Assembly: GCA_018385335.1 (NCBI GenBank) | Contig: JAHAZN010000037.1 | Location: 1 to 55,673 of the forward strand | DNA length: 55,673 nt | Direction of reading: 5' to 3' | DNA from: Prevotella sp. | GTDB lineage: Bacteria; Bacteroidota; Bacteroidia; Bacteroidales; Bacteroidaceae | In this document: positions 8,996 through 17,415 of the stretch, one piece after another | How positions within the stretch are numbered: the stretch's first letter is position 1 | How the letters are laid out: every line of letters begins with the position of its first letter | The notes under the pieces: generated by a model | What the model saw: only the letters and a program-made list of their open reading frames with translations | What the model was told of the DNA's origin: nothing | The model's database searches: none | Translations under genes and position numbers: made by a program

Positions 8996-11068
8996 TTAGG
9001 GTTTGTTTTCCATCTCCTCCAATTGAGCTGTGAGTTTGAGCATCTCATCGCGGAACTGGGCTGCCTGTAAGAAATCGAGTTCTTTGGCTGCCTGTTTCAT
9101 CTGTTTGGTGAGTTGGGTGATCTGTTTGCGCAACTCATCCTTGGTGACGGGAGCTGTTGCCTCGGCTGCCATACTCACATCCGATGTCTTTCCGACAAGT
9201 GAGGCATAGGCAACAGGACGATGCTCATCGCTGTGCTTGCTGCTCTCCATGATTGCCTTCTCTGTAGCTGTCTCTACGGTGAGTGTACCACGTTTGGTCT
9301 TCACTATCTGTTGGGGAGTGATGTGATGCAGTTTGTTGTACTCCATCTGTTTCTTCCTTCTTCTTGCGGTTTCATCGATGGTCTGCTGCATGCTACCGGT
9401 GATACGGTCGGCATACATAATCACTTTACCATGCACGTTGCGGGCAGCACGGCCGGCGGTCTGCGTAAGACTACGGTGATTGCGAAGAAAACCCTCTTTA
9501 TCTGCGTCTAAGATAGCCACTAAAGATACTTCGGGCAGGTCGAGCCCCTCGCGGAGGAGGTTGACACCGACAAGGACATCATAGACTCCGCTGCGCACCT
9601 CTTCGAGTATCTTTACACGGTCGAGCGTGGCAACATCACTGTGTATGTATGTGGTGCTGATGTTGTGGTTGAGCAGATATTCGGTGAGTTCTTCTGCCAT
9701 GCGCTTGGTGAGCGTGGTGACCATCACACGTTCATTACATTCGATACAGAGAAGAATCTCCTCCATGAGGTCATCAATCTGATTCTCACTCGGACGGACA
9801 ATTATCTCTGGGTCGAGCAGTCCGGTGGGACGGATAATCTGTTCCACTACGACACCACCAGCCTCCATAAGCTCGTAATCAGCCGGTGTAGCAGAGACAT
9901 AGATAACCTGATTTACCATCTGTTTAAACTCGTCAAACGTGAGGGGTCGATTGTCGAAGGCTGCCGGAAGGCGGAAGGCATACTCCACAAGATTGGTCTT
10001 GCGCGCCCTGTCGCCACCATACATCGCTCCTATCTGAGGGACACTCACATGACTCTCGTCAATCATCATAAGGAAATCTTTGGGGAAGAAATCGAGCAAG
10101 CAGAAGGGACGTTCACCTGGTTGACGGCCATCGAAATAACGGGAGTAGTTCTCTATGCCCGAACAGTGACCGAGTTCCTTAATCATCTCCATGTCATATT
10201 CCACACGTTCCTTGATGCGTGCAGCTTTCTCGGTGTCGCCAATCTCATTATAGAAGAGGATACGATCATGCAGATCATCCTGAATCTGATGGATGGCCTT
10301 GGCTGTCTGCTCTTCAGTTGTCATGAAGAGGTTGGCTGGATAAATCTGATAGTCGGTGAAAACGGCGATATTCTCCATGGTCATGGCATCAAGTTCCTCT
10401 ATACTGTCGATTTCATCGTCCCAAAGGGTGATTCTCACCACAGCTTCGGAATAAGCTGGGGCGATATCTATCGTGTCGCCCTTCACCCTAAAGGTGCCGC
10501 GCAGAAGTTCGATGTCATTACGGAGATAGAGTGCCTGAACGAGTTTGCGAAGGAGGTTATTTCTGCCTATCTTCTCTCCACAGCGCAGTGAAATAACATT
10601 TTCTGACAGCGCCACTGGACTGCCCATACCATAGATGCAGCTTACCGATGACACCACCACCACATCGCGACGGCCAGAGAGGAGAGCAGAGACAGCACGC
10701 AGACGAAGTCGGTCGATTTCATCGTTGATAGCCAGATCCTTCTCTATATAGGTGTCGGTGGTAGGAAGATATGCCTCGGGTTGGTAATAGTCATAATAGC
10801 TCACATAATACTCTACAGCATTATGAGGAAAAAAGCCTTTCATCTCTTCGTAGAGCTGAGCGGCAAGAGTTTTGTTGTGACTAAGGATGAGGGTGGGACG
10901 GTTCGCTTGGGCAATGACATTGGCCATGGTGAAGGTCTTACCAGAACCAGTGACACCGAGCAACACCTGTGACGGCTCACCAGCTGCCAGACCCTCGGTG
11001 AGTTGGCGGATTGCTTCAGGTTGGTCGCCTGTGGGCTTAAATTCAGAGTTCAGTTCAAATCTATTCAT
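8996..11068 (-). CDS. uvrB: UvrABC system protein B
   Basis: This 690-residue helicase-like damage-recognition subunit of nucleotide excision repair loads with UvrA and recruits UvrC. Visible features are Walker A GVTGSGKT (residues 38-45), the YYDYYQPEAY beta-hairpin region, the helicase C-terminal motifs (LREGLDLPEV, QTAGRAARN) and a C-terminal UVR domain (about 645-685) that binds UvrC. I chose the ATG at 11066-11068 (MNRFELNSEF), which matches the usual UvrB N-terminus; an upstream in-frame start would add 19 residues that overlap the preceding gene. It starts 2 bp after the DUF5715 stop, so it is cotranscribed with it. Confidence 0.97.
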   Translation of the reverse strand: MNRFELNSEFKPTGDQPEAIRQLTEGLAAGEPSQVLLGVTGSGKTFTMANVIAQANRPTLILSHNKTLAAQLYEEMKGFFPHNAVEYYVSYYDYYQPEAYLPTTDTYIEKDLAINDEIDRLRLRAVSALLSGRRDVVVVSSVSCIYGMGSPVALSENVISLRCGEKIGRNNLLRKLVQALYLRNDIELLRGTFRVKGDTIDIAPAYSEAVVRITLWDDEIDSIEELDAMTMENIAVFTDYQIYPANLFMTTEEQTAKAIHQIQDDLHDRILFYNEIGDTEKAARIKERVEYDMEMIKELGHCSGIENYSRYFDGRQPGERPFCLLDFFPKDFLMMIDESHVSVPQIGAMYGGDRARKTNLVEYAFRLPAAFDNRPLTFDEFKQMVNQVIYVSATPADYELMEAGGVVVEQIIRPTGLLDPEIIVRPSENQIDDLMEEILLCIECNERVMVTTLTKRMAEELTEYLLNHNISTTYIHSDVATLDRVKILEEVRSGVYDVLVGVNLLREGLDLPEVSLVAILDADKEGFLRNHRSLTQTAGRAARNVHGKVIMYADRITGSMQQTIDETARRRKKQMEYNKLHHITPQQIVKTKRGTLTVETATEKAIMESSKHSDEHRPVAYASLVGKTSDVSMAAEATAPVTKDELRKQITQLTKQMKQAAKELDFLQAAQFRDEMLKLTAQLEEMENKP

Positions 11069-11070
11069 CC

Positions 11071-11874
11071 TCAGTTGACTGTGAGATGGAAACAGCCCTG
11101 TTTCACCTCGTATTTCACATAGCAACGGCCCGACTGACGGAAATCGCGGAGTACCTCACTGAGTACCCATTTGAGTGAGTCGTTTCTCACGGCACGTCGC
11201 GATGGACCATCTTCCGGTTCCACTGTCTTATATCTGTTGTAGCAGATATCTACTGTTGTGCCATAGAGGTGGCAACTGTTTTCTGTAGCATTGCCGTTGC
11301 CTCGCTGCAGACGTGCGATGTCGTCCTTTGTACGCGTCACGCTGGTCACGATAATCTTATGAAGTGGAATGCCCTTCACATAGAGAGAATCAAAGAAAGC
11401 GCGTCCGATGTCGTGAACCAAGACTGCTGCACGGGGGACGAGATAGGGGATACTCGTATTGAGAGGATCGACATGAAAGTAGGGGTCGGAGCCTACATAA
11501 ACGAGTTCCTTCATGCGGTGCTCCGCCTCAGCTCTGTTGCGCACAGGTTTGACACCATATCGTTTGGCGGCAACGAGCTGAACATCATTCATATCGGGAA
11601 AGGTGTTCTTAAACGAACTGACACTGAGGATGCGGTGTTTCTTGTCTTTCCATCGACGGGCGACCTCTGGATGCTCATGCGCTTCCTCTATCCTCTTCTC
11701 TTCAGAGGAGAGACTGTTAACCTTGTTTACTGATACTTCTGCTGAAGTCTGCTGCGGCTCAGAGGTAAATCGCTTGATGACAGCCAGACTTACGACAACA
11801 ACAACAAAACCCAATATAAAACGGTGCTTATATTGGGGTTGTAGATATTTGAGTAGGAGGTCGGTCCATTTCAT
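11071..11874 (-). CDS. DUF5715 protein, peptidase M15-like
   Basis: This 267-residue protein has one N-terminal membrane anchor (about 19-33) and a periplasmic domain of the Bacteroidetes DUF5715 type. It carries the M15-like metal site pattern S-x-H-x-x-G-x-x-x-D (S200, H202, G205, D209) and a histidine near the C-terminus (GCFHLTV). That is consistent with a zinc D,D-carboxypeptidase-like fold acting on peptidoglycan, although activity is inferred. It overlaps the DUF4293 gene by 4 bp and precedes uvrB by 2 bp. Confidence 0.8.
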   Translation of the reverse strand: MKWTDLLLKYLQPQYKHRFILGFVVVVVSLAVIKRFTSEPQQTSAEVSVNKVNSLSSEEKRIEEAHEHPEVARRWKDKKHRILSVSSFKNTFPDMNDVQLVAAKRYGVKPVRNRAEAEHRMKELVYVGSDPYFHVDPLNTSIPYLVPRAAVLVHDIGRAFFDSLYVKGIPLHKIIVTSVTRTKDDIARLQRGNGNATENSCHLYGTTVDICYNRYKTVEPEDGPSRRAVRNDSLKWVLSEVLRDFRQSGRCYVKYEVKQGCFHLTVN

Positions 11875-12350
11875 CGTATCCTGTCAGCCGCTCTCACTAA
11901 TTTCTCATCTGCCATGATAGCTCTGCGCGCCATAACAAGCAGGACTAAGGCTATCAGTGGGAAGATGGCAGGCCATCTGAGTTCGAAGCTCTGACCTTGT
12001 TCTGCTATGGGCAACACCTTGCTGAATACTGCAAAGACGATGTGCCATCCTACAATTATGAGTGAGGCAAACATACAAAGACGAGACTGGAAAAGTCGGT
12101 TCTTATAGGCACCAATAGCAAAAAGACTCAGTGAAGAAGAGACGATCAAGAGCAGGAACAGAGGCCATGTGGTCAGTTGATGCTCCAAGGAAGGAGTGGT
12201 GAGCCACAGGTTATAGACTGTCATGCTCTCGATGGCACTGTTCAGCGCATTGCTTCCTGTGACGGTGATGGCTCCGATGGGCAGAGACAGACAGACCACC
12301 ATGCAGATGACGGCAATGAGCAAATAAATGGTTTGTATTCGTTGTATCAT
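11871..12350 (-). CDS. DUF4293 family membrane protein
   Basis: This 159-residue protein has four predicted membrane helices (about residues 7-28, 60-82, 90-112 and 125-142) and a basic cytoplasmic tail. Its start MIQRIQTIYL is typical of the Bacteroidetes DUF4293 family. No function is known. It sits 28 bp after the omega-subunit gene and overlaps the DUF5715 gene by 4 bp. Confidence 0.85.
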   Translation of the reverse strand: MIQRIQTIYLLIAVICMVVCLSLPIGAITVTGSNALNSAIESMTVYNLWLTTPSLEHQLTTWPLFLLLIVSSSLSLFAIGAYKNRLFQSRLCMFASLIIVGWHIVFAVFSKVLPIAEQGQSFELRWPAIFPLIALVLLVMARRAIMADEKLVRAADRIR

Positions 12351-12378
12351 CTTAACAAATGACGATAGGAGAGCAAAA

Positions 12379-12726
12379 TCAATTCTCTTTATTTGAGTTC
12401 ATGGCAACATCCTTAGAAGGATCACGCCAGTAAACCTGATTTTCAACAAACTCCTCAGTGGCCAACAGTACGGGTTTGGGCAACTTCTCGTAGTAGCGAG
12501 AAATCTCAATCTGTTCACGGTTCTCAAAAACCTCCTCAAGGCTGTCGTTGTAGGATGCAAACTCAGCCAGTTTCTTGCTCAAGTCTTCTTTAATCTGAAC
12601 AGAAATCTGATTGGCACGTTTAGAGATAATAGCTACACTCTCATAGATGTTGCCTGTTTCCTCGCAGAGGTCCATGATGTTACGCGTAACAGTGTTTACC
12701 GGAGCTTTTGATTTCTTGTAATCCAT
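12379..12726 (-). CDS. RNA polymerase omega-type (Rpb6 family) subunit
   Basis: This 115-residue protein matches the Bacteroidota form of the small RNA polymerase subunit (Rpb6/omega family), with the T-R-N-I-M-D-L start of the core and the ESVAIISKRANQIS helix. It should promote polymerase assembly and stability. It lies 53 bp after bamD in the same minus-strand operon. A perfect 18-bp AT palindrome just upstream of its ATG is noted separately. Confidence 0.85.
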   Translation of the reverse strand: MDYKKSKAPVNTVTRNIMDLCEETGNIYESVAIISKRANQISVQIKEDLSKKLAEFASYNDSLEEVFENREQIEISRYYEKLPKPVLLATEEFVENQVYWRDPSKDVAMNSNKEN

Positions 12727-12733
12727 TTGTCTT

Positions 12734-12751
12734 TTATTTTAATTAAAATAA
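12734..12751. repeat. 18-bp perfect AT palindrome upstream of the omega-subunit gene
   Basis: TTATTTTAATTAAAATAA is self-complementary. It ends 8 bp before the omega-subunit ATG, in the bamD-omega gap. It may influence ribosome access or be plain AT-rich spacer. Confidence 0.35.
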
Positions 12752-12779
12752 TATGTTATTCTTATTCGTTTGTGTGCGA

Positions 12780-13628
12780 TTATTCTTCGTCTGTGTTGGA
12801 GGTTGTATCACCTGTGAATTGCTTACATTTCTTAATGTATTTCTTGGCTATCTCCACCTCGGCACTTTCAGGGTATTCGTTGATAAAACCATAACACTCG
12901 TCTTCTGCATCGCGGTAGCGTTCCAGCCTCTTCTCTTCAACACTCTGCTGAGCTAACTCAAACTTACTCCTCATGATGAGTATAGCGAATTTCTCGCGCA
13001 TTGAGGTGAAGGGGTAGGTCTTCAGCGCATTCTCCGAGGTGATGATACAGGCCTCATAGTTGGATCCGCCACCGATACAGTTGCCGAAATAGCCTCCGAG
13101 GTTGTAGTAGAGTTTGGCGGAGAGATATTCTTTGGTTACCAATTTATCCTGAAGTTCAAAAAGTCTGTCCTGAGCTGCTGACTTCATCTTTGAATCGGGG
13201 AAATAGTCGAGAAACTGCTGATAGGCATTGATGGCACCAATGGTGGGTGTCTGGTCGAGACGTGGTTCTGGTGTGCTCTCATAAAGCGACTGACCTACAT
13301 AGTAGGAAGCCTGCTCGGCATAGATGCCTCGGGGATAGGATGAGAAATATTTCTTGAATGTGGTTGCAGCACTCTCATAATCGCGGCTGCAATAGGAGGC
13401 CATCGCCAGCATATAGAGACATTCCTCCGCATCATCAGAACCTTTCTTGATGGTGACCAGCTCTTGCAACAGACTGATTGCCTGATTATATTTGCCGCGA
13501 GCAAAGCTCTCTTTGGCATATTCGTACTTATAATCGTAGTCAGTGCTCTTGTAAACCCTGTTGAATTCAGCGGCACAGCTGCTTAATAAAAGTCCTATAG
13601 CAAAGCATCCAAGAATCTTTGTTTTCAT
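12780..13628 (-). CDS. bamD: Outer membrane assembly lipoprotein BamD
   Basis: This 282-residue lipoprotein belongs to the BAM complex, which inserts beta-barrel proteins into the outer membrane. The lipobox LLSSC places the acylated cysteine at residue 18, and TPR repeats follow (AKESFARGKYNQAISLLQEL and later copies). I chose the ATG at 13626-13628 because it gives a proper signal peptide; an upstream in-frame ATG adds 8 residues and would overlap the promoter box. It is first in the operon bamD - omega - DUF4293 - DUF5715 - uvrB. Confidence 0.92.
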   Translation of the reverse strand: MKTKILGCFAIGLLLSSCAAEFNRVYKSTDYDYKYEYAKESFARGKYNQAISLLQELVTIKKGSDDAEECLYMLAMASYCSRDYESAATTFKKYFSSYPRGIYAEQASYYVGQSLYESTPEPRLDQTPTIGAINAYQQFLDYFPDSKMKSAAQDRLFELQDKLVTKEYLSAKLYYNLGGYFGNCIGGGSNYEACIITSENALKTYPFTSMREKFAILIMRSKFELAQQSVEEKRLERYRDAEDECYGFINEYPESAEVEIAKKYIKKCKQFTGDTTSNTDEE

Positions 13629-13649
13629 CTGCTTGTTGGTTTGAGGATG

Positions 13650-13680
13650 CAAATTTAGTGATTTTCAATAAAACAACCAA
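13650..13680 (-). promoter_or_regulatory. Promoter of the bamD operon
   Basis: On the minus strand, TTGG (13677-13680) is followed after 19 bp by TAAATTTG (13650-13657). The -7 box is a perfect TAnnTTTG and lies 21 bp upstream of the chosen bamD start, which supports that start over the upstream ATG. Confidence 0.65.
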
Positions 13681-13731
13681 GGATACGTCCCTGTTTTCAC
13701 CTTTTTTATAGCAGAACAGCCTTATTTCCTG

Positions 13732-15252
13732 TCATCTCCGGTGTAAACGGGCTACAAAATACTTCATACCACTGGTAAAAAGATAGAGGACAAGAAGATA
13801 AACCAACAGCAGTGGAAGAAGTGTGATGCATCCATAAAGGAATAGGTCAGAATAGCCTTGGATGAGGGTGGAAGTGAACGATTGAAGGCAAAGTGAGAGG
13901 GCGATGAAACCAAAGAAAATGAGGTAATATGGGAGCATGCCACGCCAATAAGTGCTATAGCGCTCATGAAGACCATGGGTGAAGAGGTAGTAGGGTTTCC
14001 AGAACAAGGCAATGAAGAAGATGCTGATAATCTTACCAAGCAGAATGCCCTTGATGCCAAGGAAGGGAGCAAGGGCGAAGGTAAAGATAAGATTGAGGGC
14101 CAACTCGGTCCATGCTGCCCATACATCGCCGAAGAGTCCACAGGCGCTGATATACATCTCTACAACGCCTCGCGAGAGCATAATGAAAAGATTGATAACA
14201 ATGAGGTAAACAATCAGATTTTCAAGAAGATATTCTTCACCTATCCAACAGCATACAAAGGGTTGGATAAAAAGTAGGAATGAGAAGAGAATGACGCCGA
14301 GAATGATGAAGCGGATGGCTGTGAGTTCCCAAAATACTTTCATCGTGTTCTTCTTGTTGCCTTCAGCAATCAGATTGCCTATGCCTGCATTCATTCCATC
14401 GGAAAGGATGTTGACAAGATAGATGAACTTGTTGACGATAATCATGTAGTTGTCGTAGAAGGCCACCATCTTCAGGGAGACAAACATAAAGACGAGCATT
14501 TGGTCGCTACGATAAAGGATAAAATCCTTGATGCGTTGCACAAATACCTGTCGTGACTTCTTCAGAATGTCGGGGTAAACCTTCAGCAGGGCTCTACCTT
14601 TCGATGGTTCAACCTTCAGCCAAGGATAGACACGGTCGATGTAACTGTTGAAAATAATGCATCCAAGGATGGTGTAGATAAGGCCTACGACTACATAGAG
14701 ATAGAGATTCTGATAATACCAGGCTATGGCTATCTGGGTGAGACTCTGCAGAATGCCGATGGTCTGAAAGCAGATATTCACCAAGAACTGGCGCTGATTG
14801 GCACTCACCAACAGTTGTTTGTAATTGAGGATGTAGCCTAAGGCTGATGAGCAGAGAAACGAATAGAAGGTGAAGTAGATCAGCGGGAGACTTATCTCCT
14901 GATGTTCGAAGATAAAGGGAAAGGCAAGGCTCACTGATAAGCCGGCTACACAGATGATGATACCTATCATGCGATAGAGATAAGCCAATACCGACATGAT
15001 TTCGTTCACCTGCTGCTTGTTGTCTGACTGAAGGGGTTTGTAGAGGAAGTAGGTGATACCTGTGCCTATACCTAACTCTGCAACATTGAGGAAGTTGAGA
15101 ATATTGCTTAAAGTACCAGTGAGACCGATAAATTCCGCACCAAGACAATCGAGGAACACCTTTCTTGAGAAAAAGGCAAGGAAGAGCGACAGGAGATAGA
15201 ACAGGAGTCCTACCCTGACATTGACGATACTGCGATGCACTCTTTCTCCCAT
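13732..15252 (-). CDS. Polysaccharide flippase (Wzx-like, MOP superfamily)
   Basis: This 506-residue integral membrane protein has about 12-14 predicted helices and belongs to the polysaccharide biosynthesis/export group that flips undecaprenyl-linked oligosaccharides. The N-terminal region VRVGLLFYLLSLFLAFFSRKVFL and the GLTGTLSNILNFLNVAELGIG stretch fit this family. It closes a minus-strand cluster of glycosyltransferases, which supports export of O-antigen or another surface glycan. The exact substrate is unknown. Confidence 0.85.
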   Translation of the reverse strand: MGERVHRSIVNVRVGLLFYLLSLFLAFFSRKVFLDCLGAEFIGLTGTLSNILNFLNVAELGIGTGITYFLYKPLQSDNKQQVNEIMSVLAYLYRMIGIIICVAGLSVSLAFPFIFEHQEISLPLIYFTFYSFLCSSALGYILNYKQLLVSANQRQFLVNICFQTIGILQSLTQIAIAWYYQNLYLYVVVGLIYTILGCIIFNSYIDRVYPWLKVEPSKGRALLKVYPDILKKSRQVFVQRIKDFILYRSDQMLVFMFVSLKMVAFYDNYMIIVNKFIYLVNILSDGMNAGIGNLIAEGNKKNTMKVFWELTAIRFIILGVILFSFLLFIQPFVCCWIGEEYLLENLIVYLIVINLFIMLSRGVVEMYISACGLFGDVWAAWTELALNLIFTFALAPFLGIKGILLGKIISIFFIALFWKPYYLFTHGLHERYSTYWRGMLPYYLIFFGFIALSLCLQSFTSTLIQGYSDLFLYGCITLLPLLLVYLLVLYLFTSGMKYFVARLHRR

Positions 15253-15316
15253 GGTGATATGTTCTTGATGAATTGAATTCTTGTTGTCTGTGATGAGGGT
15301 GTTGCCCGTTGTTCTG

Positions 15317-16153
15317 CTACCAGTCGGCTATCTCTGTGCCATTGGCAAAATGGAAGAAATCGACGATGGGTGAGAAATCGTTTAAATGGAAACTTTGGTC
15401 GGCTCGCTCGATGAAGCAGAGGGGAACATTGCCTATGAAAGAGGCCCAACGACTGAAGGTGCTGAAGGGGCCTGCAATATAATGGCAGCATGAGAGCGTG
15501 TGGAGGTCGAGGATGTCTCCATGGGGTTCGTCCTCAAAGCGGTAACAGTCGCAGCCCTCGAAACGGTCGGTAGAGAACTTCTCGTTGGAACTGATGAAGA
15601 AAGCTACCTTTTCATCGGGGAAAAGGGCTCTGATGCGACACATACACTGATGATACTCCTCCAACGAATAGAAGAAACGGCCATCATGCCAGGTGGCATA
15701 GTCACCACGACGGATATGGAGACCTATCAGCACCGTGTGGTCTGACAATATCTGAGAGAGAAGGGCGTCTGTGCGGGAGGTGATATGGTCGGCCGGGCGG
15801 AAAAGCTGTTGCAACTGGGGTTTGGCCATTTCAAGATATTGGGTCTCCCTGCGTGTCTGCCAGCCTTTGGTGAAACCAAGGAAACGGAAAAGGCGGTCAA
15901 CCTTGGGGTCGTGGGTGGCTTTCCATGTCAGTCCTTTATAATTGTTCCATCCGTTGCCATGGTTGAGATACCAGGGATGAAAGAGAGGAAAATAGATGAA
16001 AGGACAATGGAGAAGATGAGGGAAACACTCGATGGTCCAATCATAGAAGATGATCATCATCTTACGATGTTCTACTACACAGCGGGCTACGCTGCTTACG
16101 TAGGTCCATAGTCGGTTGCAGGTTTGTCCCGGGGCATCACAGATGATTCGCAT
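15317..16153 (-). CDS. Glycosyltransferase, fucosyltransferase-like (GT11-type)
   Basis: This 278-residue protein has the HIRRGDY motif (H146-Y152) that binds the GDP-sugar in alpha-1,2-fucosyltransferases (GT11) and related GT-B families. The C-terminal part (about 220-262, DILDLHTLSCCHYIAGPFST) fits the donor-binding region. It is shorter in the N-terminal half than some family members. It probably adds fucose or a similar sugar to the repeat unit exported by the flippase 64 bp downstream. A pair of 20-bp direct repeats lies just upstream of its start. Confidence 0.75.
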   Translation of the reverse strand: MRIICDAPGQTCNRLWTYVSSVARCVVEHRKMMIIFYDWTIECFPHLLHCPFIYFPLFHPWYLNHGNGWNNYKGLTWKATHDPKVDRLFRFLGFTKGWQTRRETQYLEMAKPQLQQLFRPADHITSRTDALLSQILSDHTVLIGLHIRRGDYATWHDGRFFYSLEEYHQCMCRIRALFPDEKVAFFISSNEKFSTDRFEGCDCYRFEDEPHGDILDLHTLSCCHYIAGPFSTFSRWASFIGNVPLCFIERADQSFHLNDFSPIVDFFHFANGTEIADW

Positions 16154-16155
16154 AA

Positions 16156-16206
16156 ATATAATAATGTATAGGTGTTACAAGGGTATATATAATAATGTAT
16201 ATGTGT
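16156..16206. repeat. Two 20-bp direct repeats with 31-bp period
   Basis: Copies at 16156-16175 and 16187-16206 differ at one base of 20. They occupy almost all of the 61-bp gap between the GT4 stop and the GT11-like start, including its ribosome-binding region. They look like a local tandem duplication. Confidence 0.7.
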
Positions 16207-16214
16207 AGTGATGA

Positions 16215-17414
16215 TTACTGTCTGTCGTTCCAACTTTCGAGCGTCTCTGTCATCTCTTGAGCAAAACGATGTTTGTCGTAGTAGGAGAGGTGAGTGGGGT
16301 AAGAGATGAGATATTGTTGGCGCTGTTCCAGATGAAGATAGAGTTGGAGAATCGTCTCACTCAGGCGACTGACAAACTGCTCATCGACTTCGAGGGCGAT
16401 TCCACCTTGACCCAATATCTCGGGGATGCCGCCGCAACGGGTAGTAATAACGGGTAAGCCAGCTGCCTGGGCCTCAGGGATAACAAGGCCGCTGGGCTCC
16501 TCCCAAACACTCGGCACGACAGCCACATCGGAGAGATGGAGATACTGAGGCAGAAGGGTGTTGTGGACAAAGCCTGTTGTCACAACATTGTCGCCGAGTT
16601 GTTGGATTAGGGGCAGAAGCGAACGGATGAAGGGGGTTGTGGTCTCATTGGCTCCATAGAAAGCACTGCCGATCAGCAGGAGTTTGATCTTTGGATAGGG
16701 TTGCTTGAGTAGGAGCATGGCCTCCAAAAGTTCTTTGACCCCTTTCTCGGGAGTGATTCTTCCGAAGAAGACTACCACGAAATCATCTTCATGAAGCTTC
16801 AGTGTCTTTCGGGTGACCGATGGATGGGGAACTTTAGTATTGAAATGCTTGGTGTCTATCCCATTATATACGGTCTTCACCCATGCGCTCTCTCCCGTGG
16901 CTGTCTTCACTCTGTCGGCAATGAAATTGGAGACACAGAGATAGCGGTCTGTTGCCACTACAATCTCCTTGCACCTGTGGGTGGAACTGTTGAGCAGGTC
17001 ATTGTGAAGGTGAGAGACGATGAGTGCCTTGGTGAGCGGACGCAAGTTGATGGCAAAGCCAGGTCGGTTTTCTATCAGCACGATGTCAAACTCCTCTCCT
17101 GCTATCTGTCGCAGTGCCCAACGCTCATAATAGTTGATGCGATAATCGTAGTAACCTTTAGGAAAGAGATATTTTGATAACCATCTCTTCGTATGGGTGA
17201 AGAACGATGAAACCTCAAGAAAACGATAATGAACGAAGGTATGAGAAGAGAGTGAGCGACTGGCATGATGTCTCCTGTCGATACTGAAGACGGTGATGTC
17301 ATGATGGGCCACCTCTTCATTATACTGTAAGAAGAAGTCAACCAGTTTCTCTACCGCCCCTCCTTCGACTGAAGGTACCGGCAGGATGCCCGATGTCAGT
17401 ACAGCTATCTTCAT
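16215..17414 (-). CDS. Glycosyltransferase family 4
   Basis: This 399-residue retaining GT-B glycosyltransferase has the N-terminal acceptor domain motif GGAVEKLVD and the donor-domain E-x7-E motif (EPSGLVIPE) followed by AQAAGLPVI, typical of GT4. It should transfer a nucleotide-activated sugar during surface-glycan assembly in the cytosol. I chose the ATG at 17412-17414 (MKIAVLTSG), where the first beta strand starts; a longer in-frame start would lie inside fbp. It starts 1 bp after the fbp stop, so the two are probably coupled. Confidence 0.9.
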   Translation of the reverse strand: MKIAVLTSGILPVPSVEGGAVEKLVDFFLQYNEEVAHHDITVFSIDRRHHASRSLSSHTFVHYRFLEVSSFFTHTKRWLSKYLFPKGYYDYRINYYERWALRQIAGEEFDIVLIENRPGFAINLRPLTKALIVSHLHNDLLNSSTHRCKEIVVATDRYLCVSNFIADRVKTATGESAWVKTVYNGIDTKHFNTKVPHPSVTRKTLKLHEDDFVVVFFGRITPEKGVKELLEAMLLLKQPYPKIKLLLIGSAFYGANETTTPFIRSLLPLIQQLGDNVVTTGFVHNTLLPQYLHLSDVAVVPSVWEEPSGLVIPEAQAAGLPVITTRCGGIPEILGQGGIALEVDEQFVSRLSETILQLYLHLEQRQQYLISYPTHLSYYDKHRFAQEMTETLESWNDRQ

Positions 17415-17415
17415 C

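Noticed and set aside
9641..10591. 316-codon open frame antisense to uvrB
   Set aside because: Entirely inside the certain uvrB gene; no family resemblance in the translation.
11069..11125. N-terminal extension of uvrB
   Set aside because: It would overlap the DUF5715 gene, and the family starts at the MNRFEL position.
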